58,634 nt of DNA from Desulfobacterales bacterium (GCA_028282295.1 JANQIE010000091.1:1-58634), one strand, 5' to 3'; shown: positions 47,390-56,142, numbered from the stretch's first letter. The notes: a model not told the origin generated them from the sequence alone. A program made the numbers and translations.

Positions 47390-49126
47390 TTATTGCGTCG
47401 CGCCCAACCTCGCTAGGTTGTCTCTTGCAAATTCAATGGTGGGATCCAGTTCCAGGGCGGTTTGATAGTACTGGATCGCTTTTTCAGTGTCACCCAGATC
47501 CCGGTAGTTGGAGGCAATGTTGGCATAGTCGATGGCTGAGCTTGGATCAAAGCGCAGGACCTGCTTAAAGGCGTCGATGGCTTTTTCATGTTCTTTTAAC
47601 TTAAAATGGCAAAACCCCATTAAATTGTGGATGTCGGTGCGTTCCTGATCCAGGGCGGCCCCCCGGCTCAATACGCGCAGGGCCTGCCTGTATTTTTCCA
47701 TCTCTTTCAGGCAGACACCCATGTAGGAATAAATACTCGGAACATCCTGAGCGTTGGGCGCCATTTCCAGTGATCGCTCAAACCGGTTTAAAGCTGCTTC
47801 AGGATCACCTGAATTGAGCAGGCAATAGCCGATATAAAATTGAACATAGTATTTGCCGGGCAATTGCTGTTCGATTTTAAGCAGTTCGCCAACAGCCTTG
47901 GCGGGCGGCTGGTTTTCGGCGATTATTTTGGCTGCGAACATACCGACGCTGGTACCCAGCGCCCGCTCCCTGAAATGGGCTCCGGGGATGATTGTGTAAA
48001 AAGCGGGAATCTGGAGTTGGGGGTGCATGGTATTAATGACGATTACATCCATTTGGCGCCGGGCCAAGGCGCCCAGAAGGTTCTGCACCTCGATTTTGAT
48101 ATTGTCGTTGGACAGATTCGGTAGTTGTTGTATTGGGATCTCCTGGTCGGTGTTGCGAACATAATCCGCCTGTTCGAGCGAGGTGTATTTCGGCAAACCG
48201 CTCGCCACGTAGTTTGCACCGGAATTGAAATCACCGGCCAGTTGGGCGACTTCCGTCAATGCCCGACTAAAAGCTTTTTCCGGGCACGGGGTGGTGCCCG
48301 CTGTCCAGACAATTTCACTTTGTTGCGGAAATGTAGTCGGATCATAAGCCATCACGCCAACAGTTGGAATTCCCATATCCAATGTGAAATCGGAAGCGTA
48401 AAGCGTGATGCCGGCCTTTCTGTATTTCTTCAGCATTTCAACGACAGCCTGGTCTTTGACTGAATTCGGGTCAATATGCGGCGATTTTAATTTTTGGTGG
48501 CTGACCAGCGAGGAGGTGTGGCGTTCGACGATTTCACAAATGCCTTGGCTGAGAGCTTCTTCGACGCAATTGCCGGCCGAAGGCCCGTTAAATTCGTTGA
48601 TCGTGAAAAACCAGTTAAAGGGAATCAAGACTTCCCTTTCTTGCGTCAAGTTGTAAGCCTGTGTCCATTCCAACGGTAGATTCTCGAATATTGCACGGGT
48701 GTGTTCCAGGTCATTGGACGTATCATGAACGGACTTCGCAATCATTTCAAAGGGTAGGGCATTTTTATGCTTAAGATCGGCATAAGTTGCGGTAAAAAAG
48801 TGATTTGGGTTTTTACAAAATGTAAAAAAACTGAAACGTTCGGCCAATTCCATGACGGCGCTGGCTTCGGATTGGGCCGGTGTCGCCCCCTTTCCCATCT
48901 GTTTTTTGGTGCCGGTCATGCTGCGAGCATCGCGGCCACAAACGCTGAAAAAAACCGGAATATCGAGTCGGCCATTATCAATGCGAACAGTTTGTTGCAA
49001 TATATCCAGATCAATATCATTCAGCTTGGCCCTGAAACGCTTGACGGTTTCCTCCGGGGTTAGAATCTTATCCTGATCCGCGGTAAACTTTTTGGGGGCA
49101 TCCTGCAAAACAACCCTGGTATCCAT
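47390..49126 (-). CDS. YcaO-domain protein with C-terminal TPR repeats
   Basis: A 578-residue protein. The YcaO domain (about 55-400) has the ATP-binding pattern of the family: SEASAVMELAERFS and NCVEEALSQGICEIVERH helices. YcaO enzymes activate peptide amide bonds with ATP to make azolines, thioamides or similar backbone changes. The C-terminal part (about 415-578) contains four to five tetratricopeptide repeats (KYYVQFYIGYCLLNSGDPEA and KAIQYYQTALELDPT). TPRs may bind the target protein. No precursor peptide, TfuA, dehydrogenase or protease is adjacent, so the target is unknown; a role on a housekeeping protein is as likely as RiPP synthesis. Confidence 0.9.
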   Translation of the reverse strand: MDTRVVLQDAPKKFTADQDKILTPEETVKRFRAKLNDIDLDILQQTVRIDNGRLDIPVFFSVCGRDARSMTGTKKQMGKGATPAQSEASAVMELAERFSFFTFCKNPNHFFTATYADLKHKNALPFEMIAKSVHDTSNDLEHTRAIFENLPLEWTQAYNLTQEREVLIPFNWFFTINEFNGPSAGNCVEEALSQGICEIVERHTSSLVSHQKLKSPHIDPNSVKDQAVVEMLKKYRKAGITLYASDFTLDMGIPTVGVMAYDPTTFPQQSEIVWTAGTTPCPEKAFSRALTEVAQLAGDFNSGANYVASGLPKYTSLEQADYVRNTDQEIPIQQLPNLSNDNIKIEVQNLLGALARRQMDVIVINTMHPQLQIPAFYTIIPGAHFRERALGTSVGMFAAKIIAENQPPAKAVGELLKIEQQLPGKYYVQFYIGYCLLNSGDPEAALNRFERSLEMAPNAQDVPSIYSYMGVCLKEMEKYRQALRVLSRGAALDQERTDIHNLMGFCHFKLKEHEKAIDAFKQVLRFDPSSAIDYANIASNYRDLGDTEKAIQYYQTALELDPTIEFARDNLARLGATQ

Positions 49127-49244
49127 CAGTTCCTCCTGAATAATGTTAACAATTTAAGGTTAATTTAGATGCACGGCGAACTGTCATGGTCGATATGAAA
49201 TCTGATCAATACCACCAAAAATCGGGGGGTTAAACTTTTTTTAT

Positions 49245-49273
49245 TTGACCCTCTGTGCAATTTTTGCTACTTA
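49245..49273 (+). promoter_or_regulatory. Candidate sigma-70 promoter for tRNA-Ala
   Basis: TTGACC at 49,245-49,250, a 17-bp spacer and TACTTA at 49,268-49,273, starting about 11 bases before the tRNA. Confidence 0.5.
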
Positions 49274-49290
49274 TGTGGCTCTTTTTCGCC

Positions 49291-49366
49291 GGGGATGTAG
49301 CTCAGATGGGAGAGCGCAGCGTTCGCAACGCTGAGGCCAGGGGTTCGATCCCCCTCATCTCCACCA
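49291..49366 (+). tRNA. tRNA-Ala (anticodon CGC)
   Basis: The cloverleaf is complete: acceptor GGGGATG pairs with CATCTCC (one G-T pair), D arm GCTC/GAGC, anticodon stem CAGCG/CGCTG with loop TTCGCAA (anticodon CGC, reading GCG), T arm AGGGG/CCCCT with TTCGATC loop, then A and an encoded CCA. Confidence 0.95.
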
Positions 49367-49373
49367 AACGAAC

Positions 49374-49411
49374 AAAAACCCGCTTTGCTTTTTCGCGATG
49401 CGGGTTTTTTT
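49374..49411 (+). terminator. Rho-independent terminator after tRNA-Ala
   Basis: AAAAACCCGC pairs with GCGGGTTTTTT around a 16-nt loop, followed by more T. It starts 8 bp after the tRNA. Confidence 0.8.
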
Positions 49412-49815
49412 GATTCTGATTACTTGCCTGTTTTCCGGTTTTCTATCCTTCCGCAAACAGTACTCGCCCAAAGGGTATCGTCCTTTCCGCCCCTCGTTCA
49501 TTTTCTGATCATTCCACGCACACGTTGCATATTATAAATAAGCGCCTATCTTATGGCATACATTGTGGTATTTCAAGATATACGGGACAATATTTTTTTA
49601 ATGTGTTGATAGGATGAACAATTGGATCAAAGTAAGGTGATTTTACGGAGTTTTTGATTCGGATCTGGCATATTTGGATTGGATCAAACCGACAATTGGC
49701 ATCATTGTTACCTGTTTTTCCTAAAACTATGGGGACATTTACTTAGCTCTTTTTTGATATTCAAGCCTAATCGCCTTTAACTATTTGAAATGATTTAGTA
49801 AAAAAAAATCACCGC
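49412..49815. other. AT-rich intergenic region upstream of the PEP-CTERM gene
   Basis: About 400 bp. No ORF, RNA gene or clear repeat is seen. It could hold activator-binding sites for the sigma-54 promoter that follows; a TTGGCAT-N4-TTAC string near 49,694-49,709 is a weaker second -24/-12 look-alike. Confidence 0.35.
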
Positions 49816-49831
49816 TTGGTTTGACAATTGC
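49816..49831 (+). promoter_or_regulatory. Sigma-54 (RpoN) promoter for the PEP-CTERM gene
   Basis: TTGGTTTGACAATTGC has GG and GC elements exactly 12 bp apart (49,818 and 49,830), with TTGG and TTGC boxes matching the -24/-12 consensus; the middle CAC of the -24 element is TTT. Transcription would start near 49,843, about 80 bp before the start codon. Confidence 0.6.
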
Positions 49832-49922
49832 AAGGTGCTTGTTTCAGTGAATTTTGAATTGATTTGTTGAATTGGTATTCATCTATTGTAATCTGAATCG
49901 GCACACAGGAAGGAGGTGGAGG

Positions 49923-50438
49923 ATGCGATTTAATCTTCCCATGTTTCTATTACTTGCGGTTAATTTAATTTTTGCGAGTATGGTTTTGGCCATGCCGGTT
50001 GAGTATCAAGCATCACCGAAAGACGGAGCCGTGATGTTTTTTTCAGATAGCGATAATGGTTCATTGCCGGTTTCCGAGTATTTACAGTACGATGGTACCC
50101 CCGGGACAATGCCGCGACCGCGTGGCTTCGGACCTTTGATTGCATATGGAACACCTCCGCAGGGACAATCGGGTTCCGGTGGAACACCGCCAAACACGAG
50201 CTTGGGACCGTTATCCGGATTTCCCGAGTTGGACGATGACAACTTGGGCCCTTTCGATGATGATTCGGGGTTTCCGGATATAACGCAAGGAGGCGGACCT
50301 TATACGGATGGGGAGTATGGTTACGATGATGAACCTAACGGTAAAAATTCAGCCGCTGTACCGGAACCCTCTACATTGTTTTTGCTTGGTGGTGGTCTGG
50401 TTGGTTTTCTAGGACTGAAACGCAAAAAGGGTTTGTAA
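49923..50438 (+). CDS. PEP-CTERM sorted exported protein
   Basis: A 171-residue protein from the ATG at 49923, with AAGGAGG about 10 nt upstream. An N-terminal signal peptide (about 1-22, LPMFLLLAVNLIFASMVLA) leads to an acidic, Gly/Pro-rich low-complexity body (about 25-145) with many Asp. The C terminus has the exosortase sorting signal: VPEPSTLFLLGGGLVGFLG followed by KRKK. Such proteins are exported, cleaved at the PEP motif by exosortase and attached to or released with exopolysaccharide. The exosortase is not in this window. Confidence 0.9.
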   Translation: MRFNLPMFLLLAVNLIFASMVLAMPVEYQASPKDGAVMFFSDSDNGSLPVSEYLQYDGTPGTMPRPRGFGPLIAYGTPPQGQSGSGGTPPNTSLGPLSGFPELDDDNLGPFDDDSGFPDITQGGGPYTDGEYGYDDEPNGKNSAAVPEPSTLFLLGGGLVGFLGLKRKKGL

Positions 50439-50555
50439 ATAGATATAGTTTCAAATTGAGCGGTTTTGATCGACACTGCTTTTTTGCTTTGGTTTGATTC
50501 GAAATGGTGACACTCTTAACGCACCAGCCATTAATTTGACCGGCTATTTTAAATT

Positions 50556-50587
50556 AAAAAAAGCGCAGCCATTTGGTTGCGCTTTTT
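50556..50587. terminator. Strong hairpin terminator after the PEP-CTERM gene
   Basis: AAAAAGCGCAGCC pairs with GGTTGCGCTTTTT across a 4-nt loop, with A and T runs on both sides, so it can act in both directions. Confidence 0.8.
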
Positions 50588-50639
50588 CTGTTGGCCCCAC
50601 GCCCATTCCGTATTGACGCAGGCAAGACCACGCCCGCTG

Positions 50640-50700
50640 TTCCAAATTCACTAAGGCCTTGGCCTGAACCAAAATCTACCATTTCAGGATGGACGCCTTT
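50640..50700. repeat. Degenerate right part of a family A element
   Basis: Contains CCAAATTCACTAAGG and CCAAAATCTACCATTTCAGG, which align with the right half of the 35,811 element but with several changes in the core. The left half is not clearly recognisable. Confidence 0.55.
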
Positions 50701-50718
50701 TAGTTTTAAGGAACCGAA

Positions 50719-51255
50719 TTAGTGGATATTGGATTTAGCCGATTTCTCCTCGTTTGCCGTGAAAACTGTAAAAACTTTTTCGAATAACATTTTGTCTTGA
50801 TGGTAGTATCGAAAAATATACTCGCCCGGCACAAGTTCCCATTGGCGGTGAAAACTAAAACCGGTCCAGTTCACCGCGCCCAGCATTTTTCTTATTTGAT
50901 GATGGTAGATTGTGCCAGACTCGTTGGTTTCGGGGTTTATCATGAGGGGGTGAATTATTTTTTCCGTCAGGACAATCGGTTCACCTTGTGGCTCTCCGTG
51001 AATTACGTAGCGAAAGCCAAATGTCACGCCTATTTTAGCGGGAACCTGGGCTGTTTTCTCATATAATTGAATTTTGTTCGCAATTTTTTTGGCACCACTG
51101 ACACTGGCGTCATCGCTGATGATTTTATCGACTGTAATCCGGTAAAGACCGGATTCGATGCTTTCGATACCATGCACTGTTCGGGCTTGAGCCGATACCG
51201 CGCTCGCTGTTAGTAATACCAGAAATACAGTAACCATGAACCCGATTGATTTCAT
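50719..51255 (-). CDS. DUF3859-like exported protein
   Basis: A 178-residue protein with a signal peptide (about 1-22, ending AVSAQA). The body matches the DUF3859 pattern as I recall it: GLYRITVDKI near the start, AQVPAKIGVTFGFRYVIHG, a PLMINPETNESG loop, and FSFHRQWELVPGEYIFRYYH near the end. Function unknown; beta-rich and probably periplasmic. It is a single gene flanked on both sides by family A repeats. Confidence 0.75.
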   Translation of the reverse strand: MKSIGFMVTVFLVLLTASAVSAQARTVHGIESIESGLYRITVDKIISDDASVSGAKKIANKIQLYEKTAQVPAKIGVTFGFRYVIHGEPQGEPIVLTEKIIHPLMINPETNESGTIYHHQIRKMLGAVNWTGFSFHRQWELVPGEYIFRYYHQDKMLFEKVFTVFTANEEKSAKSNIH

Positions 51256-51318
51256 ACGGACTCCTTTTTAAATTGAAATAATTCCGATGCGCAATCCGTG
51301 TTTCAGGCAGACGCTTAA

Positions 51319-51468
51319 CTATTGTTCATCCGGAAATAGCATCTTTTGGCCCCTGGCGGCGTTTTCGCATTTTTAAAATCCTCGGAAGAGCTTGTTGCTA
51401 TGCCTGCGGTTTTAAAAATACTCGGGCCTTGCCAGGAACCAAAATCTACTATTTCCGGATGGACACTA
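51319..51468. repeat. Family A element, second full-length copy
   Basis: A 150-bp element with ends TATTGTTCATCCGGAAATAG and CTATTTCCGGATGGACACTA and an inner palindrome, differing from the 35,811 copy inside. The remaining 205 bases up to hisB are AT-rich; I see only a weak TTGACT -35 near 51,564. Confidence 0.75.
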
Positions 51469-51673
51469 ACTAATGTTATTTATGCAAATCACACTCCAAA
51501 AACGTGCTGATTGCATAAATAAATTTAAACTAAAAAAATAAAATGCTCAATCAAAACTTTTACTTGACTAATAGAAACCAAATGTAACAAATTAAAAAAT
51601 TTTTCAGGTGTGGTTTGATTGCGTGTGAAAGGACATTATTAATCCGAATAGTTTGCTATGGGGCTATGTCACT

Positions 51674-52261
51674 ATGAAGCGGCGGGCAGATATTGAGCGT
51701 AAAACCAAAGAAACGCAAATTCAGCTCTCTTTGGGATTGGATGGTAGCGGCGTATGCAAATGTGAAACGGGCATCGGTTTTTTGGATCACATGCTGAATT
51801 TATTTTCGGCTCATGGCTTTTTCGATCTAACCGTTTCGGCAAAGGGTGATCTGGATGTCGATTTTCATCATACGGTAGAAGATGTTGGCTTGGTGCTGGG
51901 CACTGCCATCAACGACGCCTTGGGAAATCGCACCGGGACCAATCGTTACGGTTTTGCCGTTACCCCCATGGATGAAACCCTGGCGCAAGTTGCCATTGAT
52001 TTATCCAAACGTCCTTATCTGGTTTATCGTGTTCCCGACGGGATCAGCGGTAAACGTGAATTTGACCTAGGTTTGGCCAAGGAGTTTTTCCAGGCCGTGG
52101 TTGTTCGCGGCGGCATGAATTTACACATCAATGTCCCATATGGCGATAACGAACATCACGTCATCGAGGCTGTTTTCAAGGCCTTTGGTCGAGCTTTGGA
52201 TGAAGCCGTGGCGCCCAACAAACGCATCAAAGGGGCGCGATCAACAAAAGGGGTGCTTTGA
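51674..52261 (+). CDS. hisB: Imidazoleglycerol-phosphate dehydratase HisB
   Basis: A 195-residue monofunctional enzyme of histidine biosynthesis that converts imidazoleglycerol phosphate to imidazoleacetol phosphate. The manganese-binding motifs are intact: [26 protein letters not shown] and [18 protein letters not shown]. The start [16 protein letters not shown] at 51674 fits the family; a TTG 7 codons upstream is less likely. hisA follows after an intervening lipoprotein gene. Confidence 0.96.
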   Translation: MKRRADIERKTKETQIQLSLGLDGSGVCKCETGIGFLDHMLNLFSAHGFFDLTVSAKGDLDVDFHHTVEDVGLVLGTAINDALGNRTGTNRYGFAVTPMDETLAQVAIDLSKRPYLVYRVPDGISGKREFDLGLAKEFFQAVVVRGGMNLHINVPYGDNEHHVIEAVFKAFGRALDEAVAPNKRIKGARSTKGVL

Positions 52262-52270
52262 GAGGATATA

Positions 52271-52972
52271 ATGGCCGAATCTGCGAAGCAAAAAAGATAT
52301 TTTGCAGCTTTTGTTTGTTTTCTGTTTGTGAGCATGTTTGGTGCGGCGGCATGTCAAAAACGGGTCGTTAGGGCTGAAAAAGACAGCCCGGTTTTGACCG
52401 CACCGAATCGAATTGTAGTTCTGCCTTTTGTCGATATGTACCGGCTCTATGGCGATAACGTCAGTTTTAGATGTCCGCTTTGCGGAAGTACTTATGAAAT
52501 TGGCCCCGTTGTGGACGATGCTGTCAGGGTGCTGACCGACCGATTGGTCGAAAGATTGGGAGCCTTGACGCAAAGTAAAATTGTTCTTCCCGACGACAGC
52601 CAGGGGATTCGGTCCGCGATTTTACATGTCGACGGGAAAATGTTGTCCGAAAAAGAAATCCTTATGGAAACGGCCCGCATAGTCGATGCCGACGCAGTAC
52701 TGCTGGGACGTGTATATCGTTTTGAGGAGCGTGTTGGCGTCGATTATTCAGCGGTTAAACCGGCATCGGTTACTTTTGATTTGCTGTTGATCGGTGTGCC
52801 GGACGGGCGTGTGTTGTGGCAAGGAAATTTCAGCGAGACACAGCAGCCGCTATCTTCCAATCTGTTTAAGTTAAAATCATTTTTCAAACGCAAAGGGAGA
52901 TGGATTACGGCCCGCCAAATGGCTTTGGGCGGATTGGACCAGGTATTGCGGGATTTTCCGAAGTTTGAATAG
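52271..52972 (+). CDS. Putative lipoprotein with CxxC motif between hisB and hisA
   Basis: A 233-residue protein beginning 9 bp after hisB. A hydrophobic N terminus (about 10-27) ends MFGAAAC, a weak lipobox with Cys28 as the possible lipidation site. A CPLC pair lies at about 68-71. The C-terminal part (about 85-205) contains VRVLTDRLVERLGAL, ARIVDADAVLLGRVYRFEERVG and SVTFDLLLIGVPDGRVLWQGNF, as in envelope lipoproteins of the DUF799/GNA1162 kind that share a TolB-N-like fold; this is a loose resemblance. It has no visible role in histidine synthesis. Confidence 0.75.
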   Translation: MAESAKQKRYFAAFVCFLFVSMFGAAACQKRVVRAEKDSPVLTAPNRIVVLPFVDMYRLYGDNVSFRCPLCGSTYEIGPVVDDAVRVLTDRLVERLGALTQSKIVLPDDSQGIRSAILHVDGKMLSEKEILMETARIVDADAVLLGRVYRFEERVGVDYSAVKPASVTFDLLLIGVPDGRVLWQGNFSETQQPLSSNLFKLKSFFKRKGRWITARQMALGGLDQVLRDFPKFE

Positions 52973-53073
52973 ATCCTACGCCAGGTTGGATGCTGTTTTA
53001 AAAAAGCCTTTTGGCCATTCGTGGCATTAGGATCTCCATCAGCCCCAAAAAGCTGTTTCGCATAATTTATCAT

Positions 53074-53104
53074 GCCTCAAGGTAAACGATTTTAGTCTTG
53101 AGGC
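53074..53104. repeat. Hairpin upstream of hisA
   Basis: GCCTCAAG and CTTGAGGC form a perfect 8-bp stem with a 15-nt loop, ending 20 bp before the hisA start. It might attenuate or separate expression of hisA. Confidence 0.5.
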
Positions 53105-53124
53105 GGTCTATGTGTGAGGAAGAC

Positions 53125-53853
53125 ATGAGAGTAATACCGGCGGTTGATATCAAGCAGGGTCAGTGCGTTCGATTACTCCAGGGACGCATGGAAGACGAGA
53201 CGGTTTTTGGGGATGATCCAGCCGCAATGGCCGACAAATGGTCCCGGATGGGCGCTTCCCTGATTCATGTGGTGGATCTGGACGGCGCGTTTCAACAAAA
53301 GCCGATTAATTTGGATTCGATCAGGAAAATAATTCAATCTGTGGGTGTAAAAATTCAAGTCGGTGGTGGAATTCGGGCAATTGAAACCATCCGCATGTAT
53401 TTTGAGGCAGGGGTTGCGCGTGTGGTCATTGGTAGCGAAGCCGTTAAGAATCCAGCGCTGGTCGTCGAGGCGTGTAAACAATTCCCCGGTCGGATTGTTG
53501 TTGGAATCGACGCACGTAACGGTTTTGTAGCGATTGAAGGCTGGAGCCGGGATACGGAAACCAAAGCGATCGATTTGGCGCGCAAATTTGAAGATTGTGG
53601 TGTGGCGGCGATCAATTTTACCGATATTCTGCGTGACGGCATGCAAACCGGCCCGAACATTGATCAGACCCGACAACTTGCAAAAAGTGTATCCGTTCCG
53701 GTTGTGGCGTCCGGTGGTGTAAGTTCGCTGGATGATATTCGAAAACTGATTCCCTTGGAAAAAGATGGTGTGGTGGGGATCATAACGGGGCGCGCCTTAT
53801 ATAGTGGTAGTTTGAATTTAAAAGAAGCGTTGGCATTATGCCGCGCAACCTGA
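53125..53853 (+). CDS. hisA: HisA, phosphoribosylformimino-AICAR-phosphate isomerase
   Basis: A 242-residue TIM-barrel isomerase of histidine biosynthesis. It starts MRVIPAVDIKQGQCVRLLQG at 53125 (GAGGAAG ribosome site). The catalytic Asp is in IPAVDIK and the second Asp/Thr region in NFTDILRDGMQTGPN; phosphate loops are QVGGGIR and ASGGVSS. An ATG at 53110 in frame is an alternative start. It shares the plus-strand run with hisB but is separated from it by about 860 bp containing the lipoprotein gene. Confidence 0.96.
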   Translation: MRVIPAVDIKQGQCVRLLQGRMEDETVFGDDPAAMADKWSRMGASLIHVVDLDGAFQQKPINLDSIRKIIQSVGVKIQVGGGIRAIETIRMYFEAGVARVVIGSEAVKNPALVVEACKQFPGRIVVGIDARNGFVAIEGWSRDTETKAIDLARKFEDCGVAAINFTDILRDGMQTGPNIDQTRQLAKSVSVPVVASGGVSSLDDIRKLIPLEKDGVVGIITGRALYSGSLNLKEALALCRAT

Positions 53854-53961
53854 TCCAAAGTGGCTCGCCGGAACACAAAGACCAGGTTAATTGATAGAAT
53901 ATGATTTTTTATACTAAGAATGTCTTTAATTTCAGTATGATAGGACAATTTGGAGATTTTG

Positions 53962-53990
53962 TTGACAGTCGGATGAATTGTATATATATT
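53962..53990 (+). promoter_or_regulatory. Sigma-70 promoter for dnaG-rpoD
   Basis: TTGACA at 53,962-53,967, 17 bp, TATATT at 53,985-53,990, a near-consensus pair. The start would be about 53,997, giving a leader of about 285 nt that contains the family B palindrome. The rest of the 430-bp hisA-dnaG gap shows nothing else. Confidence 0.65.
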
Positions 53991-54140
53991 TATATATTTA
54001 AATTAATTCAGGAAAGTTTCGTCTTTCATGAAAATTTGCCCTTATAAAATCCATTTCTTTTGCGAAGGTCATGGGGAGCGCATTGCACCATGCGAGCATG
54101 GTGATTCGGTTTAATCCCGCCATTCAAACCGTTTTGCCTA

Positions 54141-54254
54141 AGGGCTCGCGAAAAAATAATTTCACATTTTATACATCCCGGCTTCAGGTCATTTTGACCC
54201 GATTTGATCTAAATCCGGGCGCTTAAAATGTGAAATTATTTTTGCGCGAGCCCT
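54141..54254. repeat. Family B element in the dnaG leader
   Basis: A 114-bp imperfect palindrome: left AGGGCTCGCGAAAAAATAAT pairs with ATTATTTTTGCGCGAGCCCT, and the inner arms TTCACATTTTA and TAAAATGTGAA pair as well. It ends 28 bp before the dnaG start, so a large RNA hairpin would form near the dnaG ribosome site. Confidence 0.8.
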
Positions 54255-54282
54255 GAGTTTGTAGCAATGGAGGAAGCTCTTT

Positions 54283-56142
54283 TTGTCACCTTTTATTCCC
54301 GAAGATAAAGTTGCTGAACTTAAACAGACCGTCGATATCGTCGATGTCGTGGGGCAATATGTACTGTTGAAAAAAACCGGCAGTAACTTTATAGGGCTAT
54401 GTCCATTTCATACCGAAAAGACTCCATCCTTCACGGTCAGCCCTCAGAAACAAATTTTTCACTGTTTCGGATGCGGTAGTGGCGGCGATGTTTTCGGTTT
54501 TATCATGAAACAGGAGGGGCTGACCTTCCCCGAATCGGTTCGCTTGCTGGCGAACAGATACAGCATCAGTTTACCGGAAAAAAAACTGTCACCGGGGCAG
54601 AAAAAAAAACAGAGTGAAAAAGAGAAGATTCTTGCCGCAAATCAGGTCGCATTGAATTTTTTTTTGAGGAGTCTGACGTCTGATCTTGGCAGTCAAAAAG
54701 CACGGACTTATCTTAATAAACGCGGAATCACGGATGACTTAAGGGAGCAGTTTAAACTCGGGTATGCGCCTGCAGGTTGGGACCATCTTCAAAAATGGCT
54801 TTACCGGTATAAGATAACACCGACGGTGGCGCAAATGGCGGGACTGGTAATTCCACGTAAAAACAGCAATGGTCATTATGATCGTTTTCGCGATCGCATT
54901 ATTTTCCCGATTTTCGATCTTGGCCAACGGGTGATCGGTTTTGGGGGCAGGGTGCTGGACGATAGTATGCCGAAATATCTAAATTCCCCTGAAACGCCGG
55001 TTTATCACAAGGGGCGTAGCCTTTATGGCTTACCGCAGGCCAGGCGGGCTTGCCGTGAAAAGGGAACGGTTTTTATCGTTGAAGGTTACCTTGATATGAT
55101 CGCCCTTTTTCGGCACGGCGTCACCAACGCGGTTGCTACGTTGGGTACCGCATTGACGCAGCAGCACGTACGGCTTTTAAAAGGTTTTGCCGACAACATG
55201 ATCCTCGTTTACGATTCGGATCAGGCCGGTATCAAAGCAGCCCACAGATGCGTAGACATATTTTGGGAGAGCCACATCGACTTTCGTAAAGGGGATGTAT
55301 ACAAGGAGTCGCACTCCGATACCCGTATTTTGGTGCTACCCGAAGGTCACGACCCGGACTCGTATTTAGGTGAATTTGGGGGTGATGCGTTTTTAAACGC
55401 CGCCTCGAAAGCGCCGGGGGTAATTACTTTTCTTCTGGACTCAACCGTCGCAAAACACGGCTTGTCCACCCAGGGCAAGGTGCGGATCATGGACGAAATG
55501 CAAGGCGCCCTTGCGCGGATCAATGACAGCGTTGCCCGGTCACTCTACATCAAAAAAATTGCCGAGCGCCTTGATATTGATGAAAACGCCGTTTTGGAAA
55601 AAATCCGGCAGGGGGCAACGAAGCCTCTTGGGCCGGTGGCCGGTAAAATTGGAAGTCCACGTGGATTTGACGCCGAATCAAACGCGCGTGATGATTATTG
55701 CAATTTACAACCGCTGCAAGTCGATAAACTTGAGCGGGAAATCGTTGTGATGATGCTTCAATTTCCTGAATTTATATCGGAAATTCGTAGCAGTGATATT
55801 GTTGAAAAATTTGAAAATACAGATTTGCGGACAATTTGTCGAATAATATTACAACAACCGGATCAATCCGATTGGGCGGTGTCCGATCTGCTTGACCAGT
55901 TGCAGGATGAACGGCTCAAATCAACGGTTTCGGCTCTTTCTTTGCGCGAGCATGCATCGGGTAGCGATGCCCTGTGGACCCAAAAGGGGTGCCGGCGCTT
56001 ATTGCATCAATTTGAAGAGCGATGCCGCCGCAAGGAAACCGAGCTTCTAAAACGGATCCAAGCCGCGGAAGAAAATAATGATCAAAATTTGTTATTAAAT
56101 TTATTGAAGGAAAAACAGGCTTTAGCCCGTAAACGGCAATAA
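54283..56142 (+). CDS. dnaG: DNA primase DnaG
   Basis: A 619-residue primase that makes RNA primers at the replication fork. The start is a TTG with GGAGG about 9 nt upstream; no better start exists. The N-terminal zinc domain has CPFH and CFGCG ligands (about residues 40-65). The catalytic core has the Toprim acidic site VFIVEGYLDMIAL (about 265-277) and VYDSDQAGIKA (about 308-318). The C-terminal DnaB-binding region (about 450-619) is less conserved. It pairs with rpoD as in macromolecular-synthesis operons. Confidence 0.97.
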   Translation: MSPFIPEDKVAELKQTVDIVDVVGQYVLLKKTGSNFIGLCPFHTEKTPSFTVSPQKQIFHCFGCGSGGDVFGFIMKQEGLTFPESVRLLANRYSISLPEKKLSPGQKKKQSEKEKILAANQVALNFFLRSLTSDLGSQKARTYLNKRGITDDLREQFKLGYAPAGWDHLQKWLYRYKITPTVAQMAGLVIPRKNSNGHYDRFRDRIIFPIFDLGQRVIGFGGRVLDDSMPKYLNSPETPVYHKGRSLYGLPQARRACREKGTVFIVEGYLDMIALFRHGVTNAVATLGTALTQQHVRLLKGFADNMILVYDSDQAGIKAAHRCVDIFWESHIDFRKGDVYKESHSDTRILVLPEGHDPDSYLGEFGGDAFLNAASKAPGVITFLLDSTVAKHGLSTQGKVRIMDEMQGALARINDSVARSLYIKKIAERLDIDENAVLEKIRQGATKPLGPVAGKIGSPRGFDAESNARDDYCNLQPLQVDKLEREIVVMMLQFPEFISEIRSSDIVEKFENTDLRTICRIILQQPDQSDWAVSDLLDQLQDERLKSTVSALSLREHASGSDALWTQKGCRRLLHQFEERCRRKETELLKRIQAAEENNDQNLLLNLLKEKQALARKRQ

